Part shown: piece after piece, positions 34,077 to 43,202 of the stretch
Layout of the letters: each line of letters opens with the position of its first letter
Numbering within the stretch: the stretch's first letter is position 1
Assembly: GCF_003688285.1 (NCBI RefSeq)
Contig: NZ_RCNT01000008.1
Span: 1 to 64,000, forward strand
Direction of reading: 5' to 3'
Length of the DNA stretch: 64,000 bases
Origin: Rhodophyticola porphyridii
GTDB taxonomy: Bacteria > Pseudomonadota > Alphaproteobacteria > Rhodobacterales > Rhodobacteraceae
Program-made: the position numbers and the translations under genes
Notes under the pieces: generated by a model
Told to the model about the DNA's origin: nothing
Database searches by the model: none
What the model saw: the letters and a program-made list of their open reading frames with translations, nothing else

Positions 34077-35611
34077 TCGATCCCCTCCAGTTGGGCAAGT
34101 CCGGTTGCGCCTTCTGCCTCCGCCCCCAGCACGGTTGCCACATAATCCACCGGATCCAGCAGTTGCGCGGCGGCGCGCTCGGCGAATTGCACGAACGGTT
34201 CAGGGAACAATCCGATCACGCAGGTCAGGATCGCAAGCGACGCGATCGGCAGGATCAGCGATGCGCGATCCCGTCCCGACAGGCTGCCGAGTTTCGGCTG
34301 CATCCCCGCCGGGTGCGGCTTCCAGAACGCGTTGCCCCAGATTTTCGTCATCGAATAGATGGTCAGCAGCCCGACCACCAGCGCCACGCCCGCGACGAGC
34401 CAGAGTTCCAGATCAAGGCTGGCCTTAACCAGAATATACTTCGCCCAGAAGCCGCTCAGCGGCGGGAACCCCGCCAGCGAAAAGGCCGGGATCAGGAACA
34501 GAAGACCAAGGACCGGTGCCGTCTTGTAGAGCCCGCCGATGGCACTGAGTTCCGTCGATCCCGCAATCCGGCGAGCCACGCCCGCGACGAGGAAAAGGTT
34601 CGCCTTCACGATGATATGATGCACCAGATAGAAAACCGCGCCAACCAGCGCCAGCGGCGTGTAAAGCGCGAGTCCGAGGATCATGTAGCCGATCTGGCTG
34701 ACGATATGGAATGACAGGATGCGCCGGAAATCGTTCATCGCCGCTGCGCCCAAGACGCCTGTGACCATGGTGAATCCGGCCACCCACAGCAGGATCGTGT
34801 GGGTGTAGTCGACGTCTTCGGTGAAGACCAGTGTGAACATCCGGATCAGGGCATAGACACCCACCTTGGTCAGCAGGCCCGCAAAGATCGCGGAGACCGC
34901 GACCGATGGCGTGTGGTAGGAGGCGGGCAGCCAGAAGAACAGCGGGAAGACCGCGGCCTTGACCCCGAACGCCACCATGAACATCACCGCGACTACGGTC
35001 AGCAGGCCCTTGTTCTCCACCTCCTGCACCGCGAGATGAAGATCGGCCAGGTTGAGCGTGCCGGTCATCCCGTAGAGCAAACCGATCCCCGCAAGAAACA
35101 GGATCGTCGAGACCAGATTGATGGTCACATATTTGATGCCCGCATCCAGTTGCTGGCGCCGTCCGCCAAGGATCAGCAATCCGAAAGACGCGATCAGCAT
35201 CACCTCGAACCAGACATAGAGGTTGAAGAGATCTCCGGTCAGGAACGCGCCGCAGACACCGGCCAGCAGCACCTGAAAGAGCGCGTGATATCCAAGCTTT
35301 TCAAGCCGTTCCTCGATATCGGCCAGCGCATAGACCGCCACGGCCAGCCCGGTGATCCCGGTGATGACGACCATAACGGCGCTCAACAGGTCGGCAACCA
35401 GTGTGATGCCGAAGGGCGCGGGCCAGTTTCCCATCTGCCCCGCCACGACGCCCTCGGCCAGCACGGCCTGCATCAACAGGCCCGACGCAATCAGAAGCGC
35501 GGCCGAACCCAGCACCGAAATCCACCGCCCCTCGGGGCCGTTGCGGAACAGGAACGCCAGAACCGCCGTGGCAAAGGGGATGATCAGCGGCGCCGCCAGA
35601 AGCCAGCTCAT
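34073..35611 (-). CDS. mrpD: Mrp Na+/H+ antiporter subunit D
   Basis: 512 residues with about 14 membrane helices, homologous to the proton-pumping NuoL/M/N subunits of complex I. NLYVWFEVMLIASFGLL carries the conserved Glu of helix 5 and MVAFGVKAAVFPLFFWLPASY the Lys of helix 7. It forms one of the two main ion channels with MrpA. It overlaps mrpC and mrpE by four bases. Confidence 0.95.
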   Translation of the reverse strand: MSWLLAAPLIIPFATAVLAFLFRNGPEGRWISVLGSAALLIASGLLMQAVLAEGVVAGQMGNWPAPFGITLVADLLSAVMVVITGITGLAVAVYALADIEERLEKLGYHALFQVLLAGVCGAFLTGDLFNLYVWFEVMLIASFGLLILGGRRQQLDAGIKYVTINLVSTILFLAGIGLLYGMTGTLNLADLHLAVQEVENKGLLTVVAVMFMVAFGVKAAVFPLFFWLPASYHTPSVAVSAIFAGLLTKVGVYALIRMFTLVFTEDVDYTHTILLWVAGFTMVTGVLGAAAMNDFRRILSFHIVSQIGYMILGLALYTPLALVGAVFYLVHHIIVKANLFLVAGVARRIAGSTELSAIGGLYKTAPVLGLLFLIPAFSLAGFPPLSGFWAKYILVKASLDLELWLVAGVALVVGLLTIYSMTKIWGNAFWKPHPAGMQPKLGSLSGRDRASLILPIASLAILTCVIGLFPEPFVQFAERAAAQLLDPVDYVATVLGAEAEGATGLAQLEGIE

Positions 35612-35970
35612 TGCCTGTCCTCCTCTGGCTCGGCCAGCCGCATCTCGTCACTCATCAGCGTTCCCATGGACTGATAGCCCCGGTAGACCAGCGTCAATGC
35701 GAAGGCGAACAGACCGAAACCGATCACGATGGCCGTCAGTACCAGGGCCTGCGGCAGCGCATTGGCAACGATATCGGGCGGAACATCTGCGCCGTCGGGG
35801 ATCAGCGGCGGGCTTTCCGGGGTCAGGCGACCCGCCACGAAAATCATCAGATTTGCCGCGTTGGAGATCAGGATCAGCCCGAAAATGAACCGCAGCACAT
35901 TGCGCGCCAGCATCAGATACGTGCCCGTGGCGATCATCACGCCGACCATGACCGAAATGAGAAGTTCCAT
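35608..35970 (-). CDS. mrpC: Mrp Na+/H+ antiporter subunit C
   Basis: 120 residues, three membrane helices, homologous to NuoK: GTYLMLARNVLRFIFGLILI and LPQALVLTAIVIGFGLFAFA. It overlaps mrpD by four bases and is three bases from mrpB. Confidence 0.94.
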   Translation of the reverse strand: MELLISVMVGVMIATGTYLMLARNVLRFIFGLILISNAANLMIFVAGRLTPESPPLIPDGADVPPDIVANALPQALVLTAIVIGFGLFAFALTLVYRGYQSMGTLMSDEMRLAEPEEDRQ

Positions 35971-35973
35971 ATC

Positions 35974-36396
35974 TCAGACCTCCTCTTCCAGCGCCAGAAC
36001 AATGGTCAGGATCGAGCCGAAGACCACAAGATAGACCCCGATATCGAACACAAGGACCGAGCTGAGAGGCAGACCGTAATCGTCTTCCGTCGCGCCAAGG
36101 AACAGCCATTGCCCGGTGAAGAGCGCGTCGCCGAAAAATACGGCGAAGACGCCCGCCGCCAATGCGACGCCAAGGCCCACCATCGCGATGCTCTGCGGTT
36201 CCACCCGGAGTGCCGCACGTGTCGCCGAACAGCCGTGGGCAATCGCGTAAAGCACAAAGCCCGTGGCCCCGATCAGCCCGCCGATGAAGCCGCCGCCCGG
36301 CAGGTTATGGCCCCTGAGCAGCATATAGATCGAAAACAGTAGCAAGAGCGCCACCAGCAATCGCGTGGCCGCGTTCAGGATCAGCGAGTTCATCAT
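35974..36396 (-). CDS. mrpB: Mrp Na+/H+ antiporter subunit B
   Basis: 140 residues, four membrane helices, with [20 protein letters not shown], the MrpB signature. A separate mrpB gene shows the classic seven-gene group 1 layout rather than the six-gene fused mrpAB layout. It overlaps mrpA by four bases. Confidence 0.94.
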   Translation of the reverse strand: MMNSLILNAATRLLVALLLLFSIYMLLRGHNLPGGGFIGGLIGATGFVLYAIAHGCSATRAALRVEPQSIAMVGLGVALAAGVFAVFFGDALFTGQWLFLGATEDDYGLPLSSVLVFDIGVYLVVFGSILTIVLALEEEV

Positions 36397-38699
36397 GCCT
36401 CATCCTCCTTCGCGGCGACGGGTTTCTTGTAATGCGTGCCGCGCAGAAGCGCGTAGGCGGCAAGGGCCGCGACCACGACCACGGCGATCTCGCCGAATGT
36501 ATCCAGTGCGCGGAAATCCACGAGGATCACGTTGACTATGTTCCGCCCATAGGCCTCGGGCCAGCTGGTGATCTCGAAGTAGTCGGTCAGACGGCGGTCG
36601 ATATCGCCCTGCATGACGGCAATCAGCACGGCGCTTGAAACCACGCCCACGCCGATCGACAACACCCCGTGCCAGGGGCGTTTGTCGCGCCTGCCCGGCA
36701 GATCGAGATGGGGCAACTTCAGCATCGCCACCGCCACCAGAACCACGACGAGCGTTTCCACCAGAAGCTGTGTGATGGCGACATCCGGGGCGCTGAACAT
36801 GATGAAGATCAGCGCCACACCGATGCCGACCACGCCCAGACATACGATCGCGGTCATCCGGCTGGAGGTCAGCGCTGTCAGGATTGACCCGGCCGCGACG
36901 AAGATCAGCACCGCCCAATGTTTGAAAAGCAGCCCGTCAAGTTCGGAAGACAGATCCAGATCGAAGGCAAGCGCATCCCGTGCCCAGATCGTCAGTCCGA
37001 CCGCCACGCCAAGCGTTGCGAAGACGGTGAACAGATAGCGCTGCAACACACCGGATTGCAGATGCCGCGTCTGCCATGCGGCCAGCGCCTTCAGCCCGTC
37101 GAGAACCTGGTCCCAACCCGGATCGAACTTGATCGGATTGGCCTCAAAGACGCGCCCGAGCCAGTTCCTCAGCGGCCGGTGGATGGCATAGATCACGGCG
37201 CCCGTGGCGAAGGTTACGAGCGACAGGATAAAGGCAGCATTCACCTCCCGGAACAGATAGAGATCCACGCTGACCGTCGGGTCGCCATAGACGGCCCATG
37301 TACCGGGCGCCACCAGCCAGGCCTCGATCGTGTCGGGGAACAGCCCGAAATAGAGGCTGAGACCGGCCAGAACCAGCGGCCCCGTCAGCATCATCACCGG
37401 ACCCTCATGAGCCGGTTTGGGCGTTTCCGCCAGCTTGCCGAAGAAGGGGCGCAAGGCGACGATCCCGGCCACCGCGAACATCAGCGCGCTGGCGGCAAAG
37501 GCCGCGCCGGTGACCCAGAACATGCCCTGATCCAGCTCCAGCCCGGCCTTGTAGAGGAATTCCTTGCCGATGAAGCCGACAAGCGGCGGGATACCCGCCA
37601 TCGACACCGCGGCGACCACCGCCGCCACGGCGGTGACGGGCATCTTGCGGCCAAGCCCCCTCAGCACCTCGGCCTCGCGCGTGCCGGTGGCATGATCGAC
37701 GATCCCGATCATCAGGAAGAGCGCGGCCTTGTAGAGCGAGTGGACCACGAGGAAGAGCATCATCGCCTTGATTGCATCGCTGGTGCCCGCGCCGATGAAC
37801 AGCGTCAACGTGCCAAGCGCCATCAGGGTCGTGTAGGCCAGCACCTGCTTGATGTCGGTCTGGCGCATGGCGAGGATGCTTGCGAAAACAGCCGTGAACC
37901 CGCCCGCGATGGTCAGCGTCCAGAACCAAAGATCGGTGCCGCCGATGGCCGGGTTCATCCGCGCCATCAGGAAGACGCCGGCCTTCACCATCGTGGCGGA
38001 GTGCAGATAGGCCGAAACGGGTGTGGGGGCCGCCATCGCATTCGGCAGCCAGAAATGGAACGGGAACTGCGCCGATTTGGTGAATGCCCCGGCGAGGAAC
38101 AGGATCACGATTGGCGCATAGAGCGGATGCGCGCGGATCATGTCGCCCTGGCTGAGGATCACGCTCAGCTCGAACGATCCCGCCACATTGCCCAGCATGA
38201 TGATACCGGCCAGCAGGGCCAGGCCGCCGGTCCCGGTGACCAGAAGCGCCTGAAGGGCGGAGCGGCGCGATTTCGCCTCGTCGGAATTGAAGCCGATCAG
38301 CAGGTAGGAGGAAATTGTCGTGACCTCCCAGAAAACGAACAACGCAATCAGATTGTCCGCCAGAACCAGCCCCAGCATGCCGAACATGAACGCCATCAGG
38401 TAGAGCACGAAACGCGGATATTCGGGATGATTGCCCAGGTATCTCGCGGAATAGAGCGTCACCAGTGCCCCGATCCCGCTGATCAGGAGCGCAAAGGTCA
38501 GGCTGAGCCCATCGAGAATGACCGACAGGCGGATGTCCAGCGACGGCACCCAGTCATAGGCCCACAGGATCACCTCGCCCGAAGCGATCGCGGGAACGAA
38601 CTGCACCAGCCAGACAAAAATCGCCGCCGGGATCAGGATCGAAATCCATCCCGCCGGCCCGCCCGCCGCACGCGGCACCTCGCCTGCTGCCTCTGCCAC
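36393..38699 (-). CDS. mrpA: Mrp Na+/H+ antiporter subunit A
   Basis: 768 residues. The NuoL-like part (about 1-500) has [19 protein letters not shown] with the key Glu, and [29 protein letters not shown] as the quinone-reductase-like core. The C-terminal part (about 590-760) includes NuoJ-like helices with [21 protein letters not shown]. It is the promoter-proximal and largest subunit of the antiporter, which exports Na+ using the proton motive force and supports salt and alkaline tolerance, fitting a marine host. Confidence 0.95.
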   Translation of the reverse strand: MAEAAGEVPRAAGGPAGWISILIPAAIFVWLVQFVPAIASGEVILWAYDWVPSLDIRLSVILDGLSLTFALLISGIGALVTLYSARYLGNHPEYPRFVLYLMAFMFGMLGLVLADNLIALFVFWEVTTISSYLLIGFNSDEAKSRRSALQALLVTGTGGLALLAGIIMLGNVAGSFELSVILSQGDMIRAHPLYAPIVILFLAGAFTKSAQFPFHFWLPNAMAAPTPVSAYLHSATMVKAGVFLMARMNPAIGGTDLWFWTLTIAGGFTAVFASILAMRQTDIKQVLAYTTLMALGTLTLFIGAGTSDAIKAMMLFLVVHSLYKAALFLMIGIVDHATGTREAEVLRGLGRKMPVTAVAAVVAAVSMAGIPPLVGFIGKEFLYKAGLELDQGMFWVTGAAFAASALMFAVAGIVALRPFFGKLAETPKPAHEGPVMMLTGPLVLAGLSLYFGLFPDTIEAWLVAPGTWAVYGDPTVSVDLYLFREVNAAFILSLVTFATGAVIYAIHRPLRNWLGRVFEANPIKFDPGWDQVLDGLKALAAWQTRHLQSGVLQRYLFTVFATLGVAVGLTIWARDALAFDLDLSSELDGLLFKHWAVLIFVAAGSILTALTSSRMTAIVCLGVVGIGVALIFIMFSAPDVAITQLLVETLVVVLVAVAMLKLPHLDLPGRRDKRPWHGVLSIGVGVVSSAVLIAVMQGDIDRRLTDYFEITSWPEAYGRNIVNVILVDFRALDTFGEIAVVVVAALAAYALLRGTHYKKPVAAKEDEA

Positions 38700-38771
38700 C
38701 TTAATCTACCCTTCTCGTTCCGGGTTTGCCCGCACTGACGCATGCACGTCGCGGCCCCGATCAAATACCTG

Positions 38772-38792
38772 CGCCCCGCGGTCGGGGCGTTT
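38772..38792. terminator. GC-rich hairpin between the universal stress gene and mrpA
   Basis: CGCCCCG (38772-38778) and CGGGGCG (38783-38789) flank a CGGT loop; TTT follows on the plus side. It lies 11 bases beyond the stop of the minus-strand stress-protein gene, so it probably ends that transcript before mrpA, although the T-run is on the opposite side. Confidence 0.45.
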
Positions 38793-38802
38793 CCGTCACG
38801 AT

Positions 38803-39768
38803 CTAGCTTGTCGCTTCCAATGTCACGGGCGACACGAACCCTTCGGGCTTCACTGCAATCACCGCGCAATCGACGCGGTGCAGGATCGTCTCGGCCGTGT
38901 TGCCCATGATGAAACCGCTGATACCGGTCCGGCCCACCGTTCCCATCACGATCAGATCCGGTTTGTGCGTTTCGGCAAATTCCGCAATCGCATCTCCGGG
39001 CAAACCCTTCAGCATATGGACATGGACCCGTTTCACTTGCGGATAATTCGCCAGCAGCGCGTTCAGCCGGGTCTTGGCGGCCTCTTTCTCCCGCTCGACC
39101 ATCCGGTCCACCTCGCCCTGATACTTCGAGGTATAGCGCCCGTGGCGCAAGGCATATTCCTCCTGCAGGCGCCAAGCATGGGCCACGTGGCAGGTGGCAT
39201 TGTCCCGCTCCGCCAGCGAGGTCGCGAGATCCAGGACAAGACGGTCAAGCTTGTCGCGCGCCTCATCGCCATGCGGCTCCGGATCAACGGTGGCAAGGAT
39301 GGTGTCGAAAACGCCGTCGCCGGGACCTTTCAGCATCCAGACGGGGCAAGGGCATTTCCGCAGCAGATGCATGTCTGGGCCTTTCAGCACGCCCTTGCCA
39401 TGGGCTGCGGCGGTCGCGCCCTTGATCACGATGTCATGGCCTTCGCGCAGGACCATCCGGATCACTTCCACGAACGCGCTGCCCTGCAGCACCGCCTCCG
39501 TCACCTCGACCCCCTCGGCGCGGGCGGTATCGGCCAGCCGCGTCAGCCGGTCCCGGTGATAGGCGATCACATCCTCTTCGATCTCGGTGCCGCGCCGCCC
39601 CTGCAACGCAGACAAAAGCCGCCCCAATTCGCCTGGCGCCGCGTCGATCACGTCAACCAGTGTCAGCGCCGCACCGTTCAGCTTGGCCAGATGCACGGCA
39701 CGCGCCAGCGCAACCTCGTGCAGGCTGTCTTCGGTCAAAACCGCAAGAATACTCCTGAATCTCTGCAT
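38803..39768 (-). CDS. Tandem universal stress protein
   Basis: 321 residues made of two UspA domains (about 1-150 and 155-300). The second ends with MGTVGRTGISGFIMGNTAETIL, the ATP-binding G-x2-G-x9-G-S/T pattern; the first is more diverged. The start at 39768 (MQRFRSIL) follows GGGAGAG; a longer reading to 39825 has no support. It is divergent from an OxyR-like LysR gene with a dyad between them, so that regulator may control it. Confidence 0.9.
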   Translation of the reverse strand: MQRFRSILAVLTEDSLHEVALARAVHLAKLNGAALTLVDVIDAAPGELGRLLSALQGRRGTEIEEDVIAYHRDRLTRLADTARAEGVEVTEAVLQGSAFVEVIRMVLREGHDIVIKGATAAAHGKGVLKGPDMHLLRKCPCPVWMLKGPGDGVFDTILATVDPEPHGDEARDKLDRLVLDLATSLAERDNATCHVAHAWRLQEEYALRHGRYTSKYQGEVDRMVEREKEAAKTRLNALLANYPQVKRVHVHMLKGLPGDAIAEFAETHKPDLIVMGTVGRTGISGFIMGNTAETILHRVDCAVIAVKPEGFVSPVTLEATS

Positions 39769-39824
39769 ACCAGCTCTCCCAGACCCGTTGCCGACCAGAT
39801 AATGCCCGCTTGCTGATTGATCCA

Positions 39825-39848
39825 ATCGAAACTAAAGTCGGTTTTGAT
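39825..39848. promoter_or_regulatory. Candidate LysR operator between the stress protein and OxyR-like genes
   Basis: ATCGAAAC, eight bases, then GTTTTGAT form a dyad with 7 of 8 arm bases matching. A further GATCAAAC half-site lies closer to the LysR start, giving the multi-site layout common for OxyR/LysR regulators. Confidence 0.5.
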
Positions 39849-39886
39849 AGATATTCCCGATCAAACAACCGTCCCCGGAACGTCCG

Positions 39887-40807
39887 ATGCCCACCCTGCA
39901 ACAGCTTCGCTATCTTGTGGCCATCGCCGATACGCTGCATTTCCACCGCGCGGCGGAGCGTGCCCATGTGACCCAGCCAACCCTGTCGGGCCAGTTGAAG
40001 GAGCTTGAGGCGAAGCTTGGGGTGCAGTTGGTCGAACGGTCCCGCGCGCGTGTGGTGCTGACACCCACGGGTGCCCAGATCGCGGCCCGCGCACGCTCCG
40101 TCCTGCGTGACGTGGCGGACATATCTGAGATCGCGAAACAGGGGCAGCGCCGTTTCAGCGGTACAATCCGCGTCGGCGTGGTGCAATCGCTCGGCTCCTA
40201 TCTTCTACCGCTGGTAATCCCCGAACTGCACGCCAGCCATCCGAACCTGAAACTCTATGTGCGCGAAGGGCTGGCCGCCGATCTTCTGGGCCGGATCGAC
40301 GATGGCGCGCTGGATCTGCTGTTTTTCCCGCTGCCGGCTGCCGGGCCCGATCTCAGAACCGTCCGCCTGTTCCGGGAACCGCTGCTGGTGGTGACCGCGA
40401 CTGATCATCCGCTCGCCGCAAGGACACAGGTCGCGCGAGACGATCTGCGCGGTGAGTCCATTCTGACACTGGAGCCCGGCCACCGGCTGCATGCTCAGGT
40501 CAAGCAGATCTGTGCCGATACCGGCGCCCGGCTCAGCCTCGATTACGAGGCGACCTCGCTTGATACGATCCGGCAGATGGTGGCCATGGGGTTGGGCATT
40601 TCGCTACTGCCGGCGCTCTATGTCCGTTCCGAGGTGACCCAGAACACGCTTGTCACCTCGCGGCCGCTGGCCGGGCCTGTGCCGTTCCGCTCCATCGGCA
40701 TGGTCTGGCGCAAGACCGCACCACGCAATGACGAGCTTGTCGAACTGGCGCAGATCCTGCGGCGCATTCTGCGCGCAAACGCACCCGAGGTGACGGTGAT
40801 CGACTGA
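39887..40807 (+). CDS. OxyR-like LysR regulator lacking the Cys199 equivalent
   Basis: 306 residues. The N-terminal HTH has LHFHRAAERAHVTQPTLSGQL. The effector domain resembles OxyR/CynR, and the segment ESILTLEPGHRLHAQVKQIC aligns with the OxyR redox loop. In E. coli OxyR that loop carries Cys199 and Cys208; here Arg200 replaces the first and Cys209 keeps the second. Disulfide-based peroxide sensing is therefore unlikely. It is divergent from the tandem stress-protein gene and followed by a second paralogue. Confidence 0.88.
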   Translation: MPTLQQLRYLVAIADTLHFHRAAERAHVTQPTLSGQLKELEAKLGVQLVERSRARVVLTPTGAQIAARARSVLRDVADISEIAKQGQRRFSGTIRVGVVQSLGSYLLPLVIPELHASHPNLKLYVREGLAADLLGRIDDGALDLLFFPLPAAGPDLRTVRLFREPLLVVTATDHPLAARTQVARDDLRGESILTLEPGHRLHAQVKQICADTGARLSLDYEATSLDTIRQMVAMGLGISLLPALYVRSEVTQNTLVTSRPLAGPVPFRSIGMVWRKTAPRNDELVELAQILRRILRANAPEVTVID

Positions 40808-41009
40808 CGGGGATTTAGTAGTCCGGGCGGTCCCGACCCAGCTGACGGCAGGGGCCAAATCGGAACCACCCGGATGATGACGCTGCGTGTCCGTGAATGC
40901 TGGAAGGGACTAAACGACCAGCAAGAGCAGTGTCATCGACAACAGACATGCGCGTGCCCACATGCCTGTCATGTCCAACTTCTTAGACACTCTCTTTTTG
41001 ACACAACCC

Positions 41010-41045
41010 TTGCAAATGGAAAAGTCAATCGTATATGAATATTCA
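41010..41045 (+). promoter_or_regulatory. Candidate promoter and palindrome of the second OxyR-like gene
   Basis: TTGCAA (41010-41015), 16 bases, then TATATG (41032-41037) fits a sigma-70-type promoter. A perfect 10-bp palindrome TGAATATTCA (41036-41045) overlaps the -10 side, a plausible autoregulatory site. The ATG is at 41071. Confidence 0.4.
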
Positions 41046-41070
41046 ATAGAAAAAAGCTAACGAATACCGC

Positions 41071-42009
41071 ATGCCCGTCTCTGTTCCTCCGCTCACGCTT
41101 CGGCAAATGCGCTACCTCGTGGCGCTGGAAGAAACCGCGCATTTTCGCGAGGCCGCGGAATCCTGCGGCATCTCCCAACCCTCCCTTTCCGTCCAGATCA
41201 AAACCCTGGAAGAGGCCCTTGGCCTGACCCTGGTGGAGCGCGGGCGCGGCCCTGTCCGGCTGACACTGGCCGGGCGCGAGGTTTCCGCGCGCTCGCGCGA
41301 CATTCTGGATGCAACCCAGGGCATCCTCGATCTGTCGGTTACCCTGAAATCGGGGCTGGGCGGCACCATCAGGCTTGGCACCTCGGCCACGTTGGGTCCC
41401 TATCTGATGCCCCATGTGGTGGGCGATCTGCACAAGTCCCACCCGGATCTGCGCCTGTATATCCGCGAAGCCGCCCCAAGGGAGTTGCTGCGCGAGCTGA
41501 ATGATGGCGTCCATGACCTGATCCTGACGCAATTGCCCGTCTCGGGCGCGGCGCTGACAACCTCACGTCTTTTCCGCGAGCCCTTGTCTGTCGCGCTGCC
41601 TGCGGATCATCCGCTGACCGAAAAGGCCATGCTGGACGGGCCCGATCTGACCGATCAGACGATCCTGTCCCTGTCGCCATCCTACACGCTGCACGACCAG
41701 ATCTCGGCGCTTTGCGTCGAAACCGGCGCGACGCTGTCACGGGATTATGAAGGCACATCGCTGGATGCGCTCCGCCAGATGGTGGCGATGGGTATGGGCG
41801 CGACATTCCTGCCGGCGCTTTACGTGAAATCCGAAATTGAAGGCCGGGCGCAGGATGTGATCGTCCGCCCGTTCCGGGGCCGCCGCTTCTCGCGCTCCAT
41901 AGGGCTGGTCTGGCGCTCGACAACCGGCGCCTCCGCGGCTTATGGCCGGCTGGCCCAGTTGATCCGTGAAACGGCCGGGCGGTTCCCCGATCTCGTCATT
42001 GAAGGGTGA
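41071..42009 (+). CDS. Second OxyR-like LysR regulator, also lacking the Cys199 equivalent
   Basis: 312 residues, clearly paralogous to the gene at 39887 (shared ALYVKSE/ALYVRSE and EGTSLDALRQMVAMG blocks). HTH: AHFREAAESCGISQPSLSVQI. The loop SLSPSYTLHDQISALC has Thr206 at the Cys199 position and Cys215 at the Cys208 position. It is preceded by an AT-rich 263-base gap containing a candidate promoter. Its target is unknown; the M19-like operon begins 212 bases downstream on the same strand and is a candidate. Confidence 0.88.
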   Translation: MPVSVPPLTLRQMRYLVALEETAHFREAAESCGISQPSLSVQIKTLEEALGLTLVERGRGPVRLTLAGREVSARSRDILDATQGILDLSVTLKSGLGGTIRLGTSATLGPYLMPHVVGDLHKSHPDLRLYIREAAPRELLRELNDGVHDLILTQLPVSGAALTTSRLFREPLSVALPADHPLTEKAMLDGPDLTDQTILSLSPSYTLHDQISALCVETGATLSRDYEGTSLDALRQMVAMGMGATFLPALYVKSEIEGRAQDVIVRPFRGRRFSRSIGLVWRSTTGASAAYGRLAQLIRETAGRFPDLVIEG

Positions 42010-42221
42010 GCTCCCCCTCTGACGCGCGCGGGCCCTCAGCCCCGATCCGTCATCGGACCACGGGAGATCATCGCGGGCGATAGGTTACAAAAAGCTCAAA
42101 ATCGATCTTTTTTCGCAACCTGTTTTGCGACCGCAACAGCGTACACAGGGGCATTTGGGCTTGCGCGACCCCGTGACTATTTGCTCAAGTCCGTCAACTT
42201 GACACAAGCCAGGCGGCACAC

Positions 42222-43202
42222 ATGATCTGCATCGACGCGCTGCAATATGCCAACTGGTCCGAAAAGGTGTTTCGCCAGATGCGCGACGGCGGGTTGGACT
42301 GCGTGCATGTGACCATCGCCTATCACGAGACATTTCGCGAGACCGTTCTCAGGATAGAGGAGTGGAACCGCCGGTTCGAAGCATTCCCCGACCTGATCCG
42401 GCTGGCCTATACCACCGCCGATATCCGCGCCGCCAAGGCAGAGGGCCGGACGGCGATCCTTTACGGTGCGCAAAACCCTTCCCCCATCGAAGACGATATC
42501 GGGCTGGTCGAGATCCTGCACCGCCTTGGTCTGCGGATCATGCAGCTTTCCTACAACAACCAAAGTCTCCTTGCGACCGGCGCCTATGAGGCCCAGGATC
42601 CGGGCCTGACCCGCATGGGCCGGGAGGTGGTGGCCGAGATGAACCGGGTAGGCATGGCTGTCGACATGTCCCATTCGGCAGAACGCTCCACCCTTGAGGC
42701 GATCGAGCGGTCGACCCGCCCCATCGCGATCACCCACGCCAACCCCCATGCATGGCATCCCGCGCTGCGCAACAAGTCCGACACGGTCCTGCGAGCGCTG
42801 ACGAGCAGTGGCGGAATGCTGGGATTTTCCCTTTACCCCCACCATCTGAAAGACGGCAGCGGCTGCAGTCTGGAGAGCTTCTGCAGGATGATCGCCGACA
42901 CCGCCGACCGATACGGCGCGGCCCATCTGGGGATCGGCTCCGATCTTTGCCAGGATCAGCCGGACAGCGTGGTGGAGTGGATGCGCACAGGCCGATGGAG
43001 CAAACGGATCGACTTCGGCGAAGGCTCCGCGGAGGCGCCCGGCTTTCCGCCGCAGCCTGCGTTTTTCCGCGACAACCGCGACTTTCCGCGACTGGCCGAG
43101 GGACTTGCGGCTGTCGGATTCGACAAATCCGAAATCGCTGGCATCATGGGCGGCAATTGGCTGGCTTATTTTGACCGGGTATTTGACGGTACCGATGGAT
43201 GA
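42222..43202 (+). CDS. Peptidase-M19 (membrane dipeptidase)-like protein with altered metal site
   Basis: 326 residues, a TIM barrel of the M19/renal dipeptidase family: GREVVAEMNRVGMAVDMSHS, AITHANPHAWHP and HLGIGSDLCQD align well. Of the five zinc ligands of renal dipeptidase (His20, Asp22, Glu125, His198, His219) the last two are present (VDMSH and ITHAN). The N-terminal H-x-D is replaced (CIDALQYANW), and the bridging Glu in the usual G-I-E-G is Gln here (GAQNPSPIEDD). So dipeptidase activity is doubtful, or it uses one metal. It overlaps the next gene by eight bases. Confidence 0.85.
   Translation: MICIDALQYANWSEKVFRQMRDGGLDCVHVTIAYHETFRETVLRIEEWNRRFEAFPDLIRLAYTTADIRAAKAEGRTAILYGAQNPSPIEDDIGLVEILHRLGLRIMQLSYNNQSLLATGAYEAQDPGLTRMGREVVAEMNRVGMAVDMSHSAERSTLEAIERSTRPIAITHANPHAWHPALRNKSDTVLRALTSSGGMLGFSLYPHHLKDGSGCSLESFCRMIADTADRYGAAHLGIGSDLCQDQPDSVVEWMRTGRWSKRIDFGEGSAEAPGFPPQPAFFRDNRDFPRLAEGLAAVGFDKSEIAGIMGGNWLAYFDRVFDGTDG

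Noticed and set aside
36918-38738. Plus-strand frame of 606 codons opposite mrpA
   Set aside because: His/Arg/Gln-rich antisense translation, typical of shadow frames over membrane proteins.
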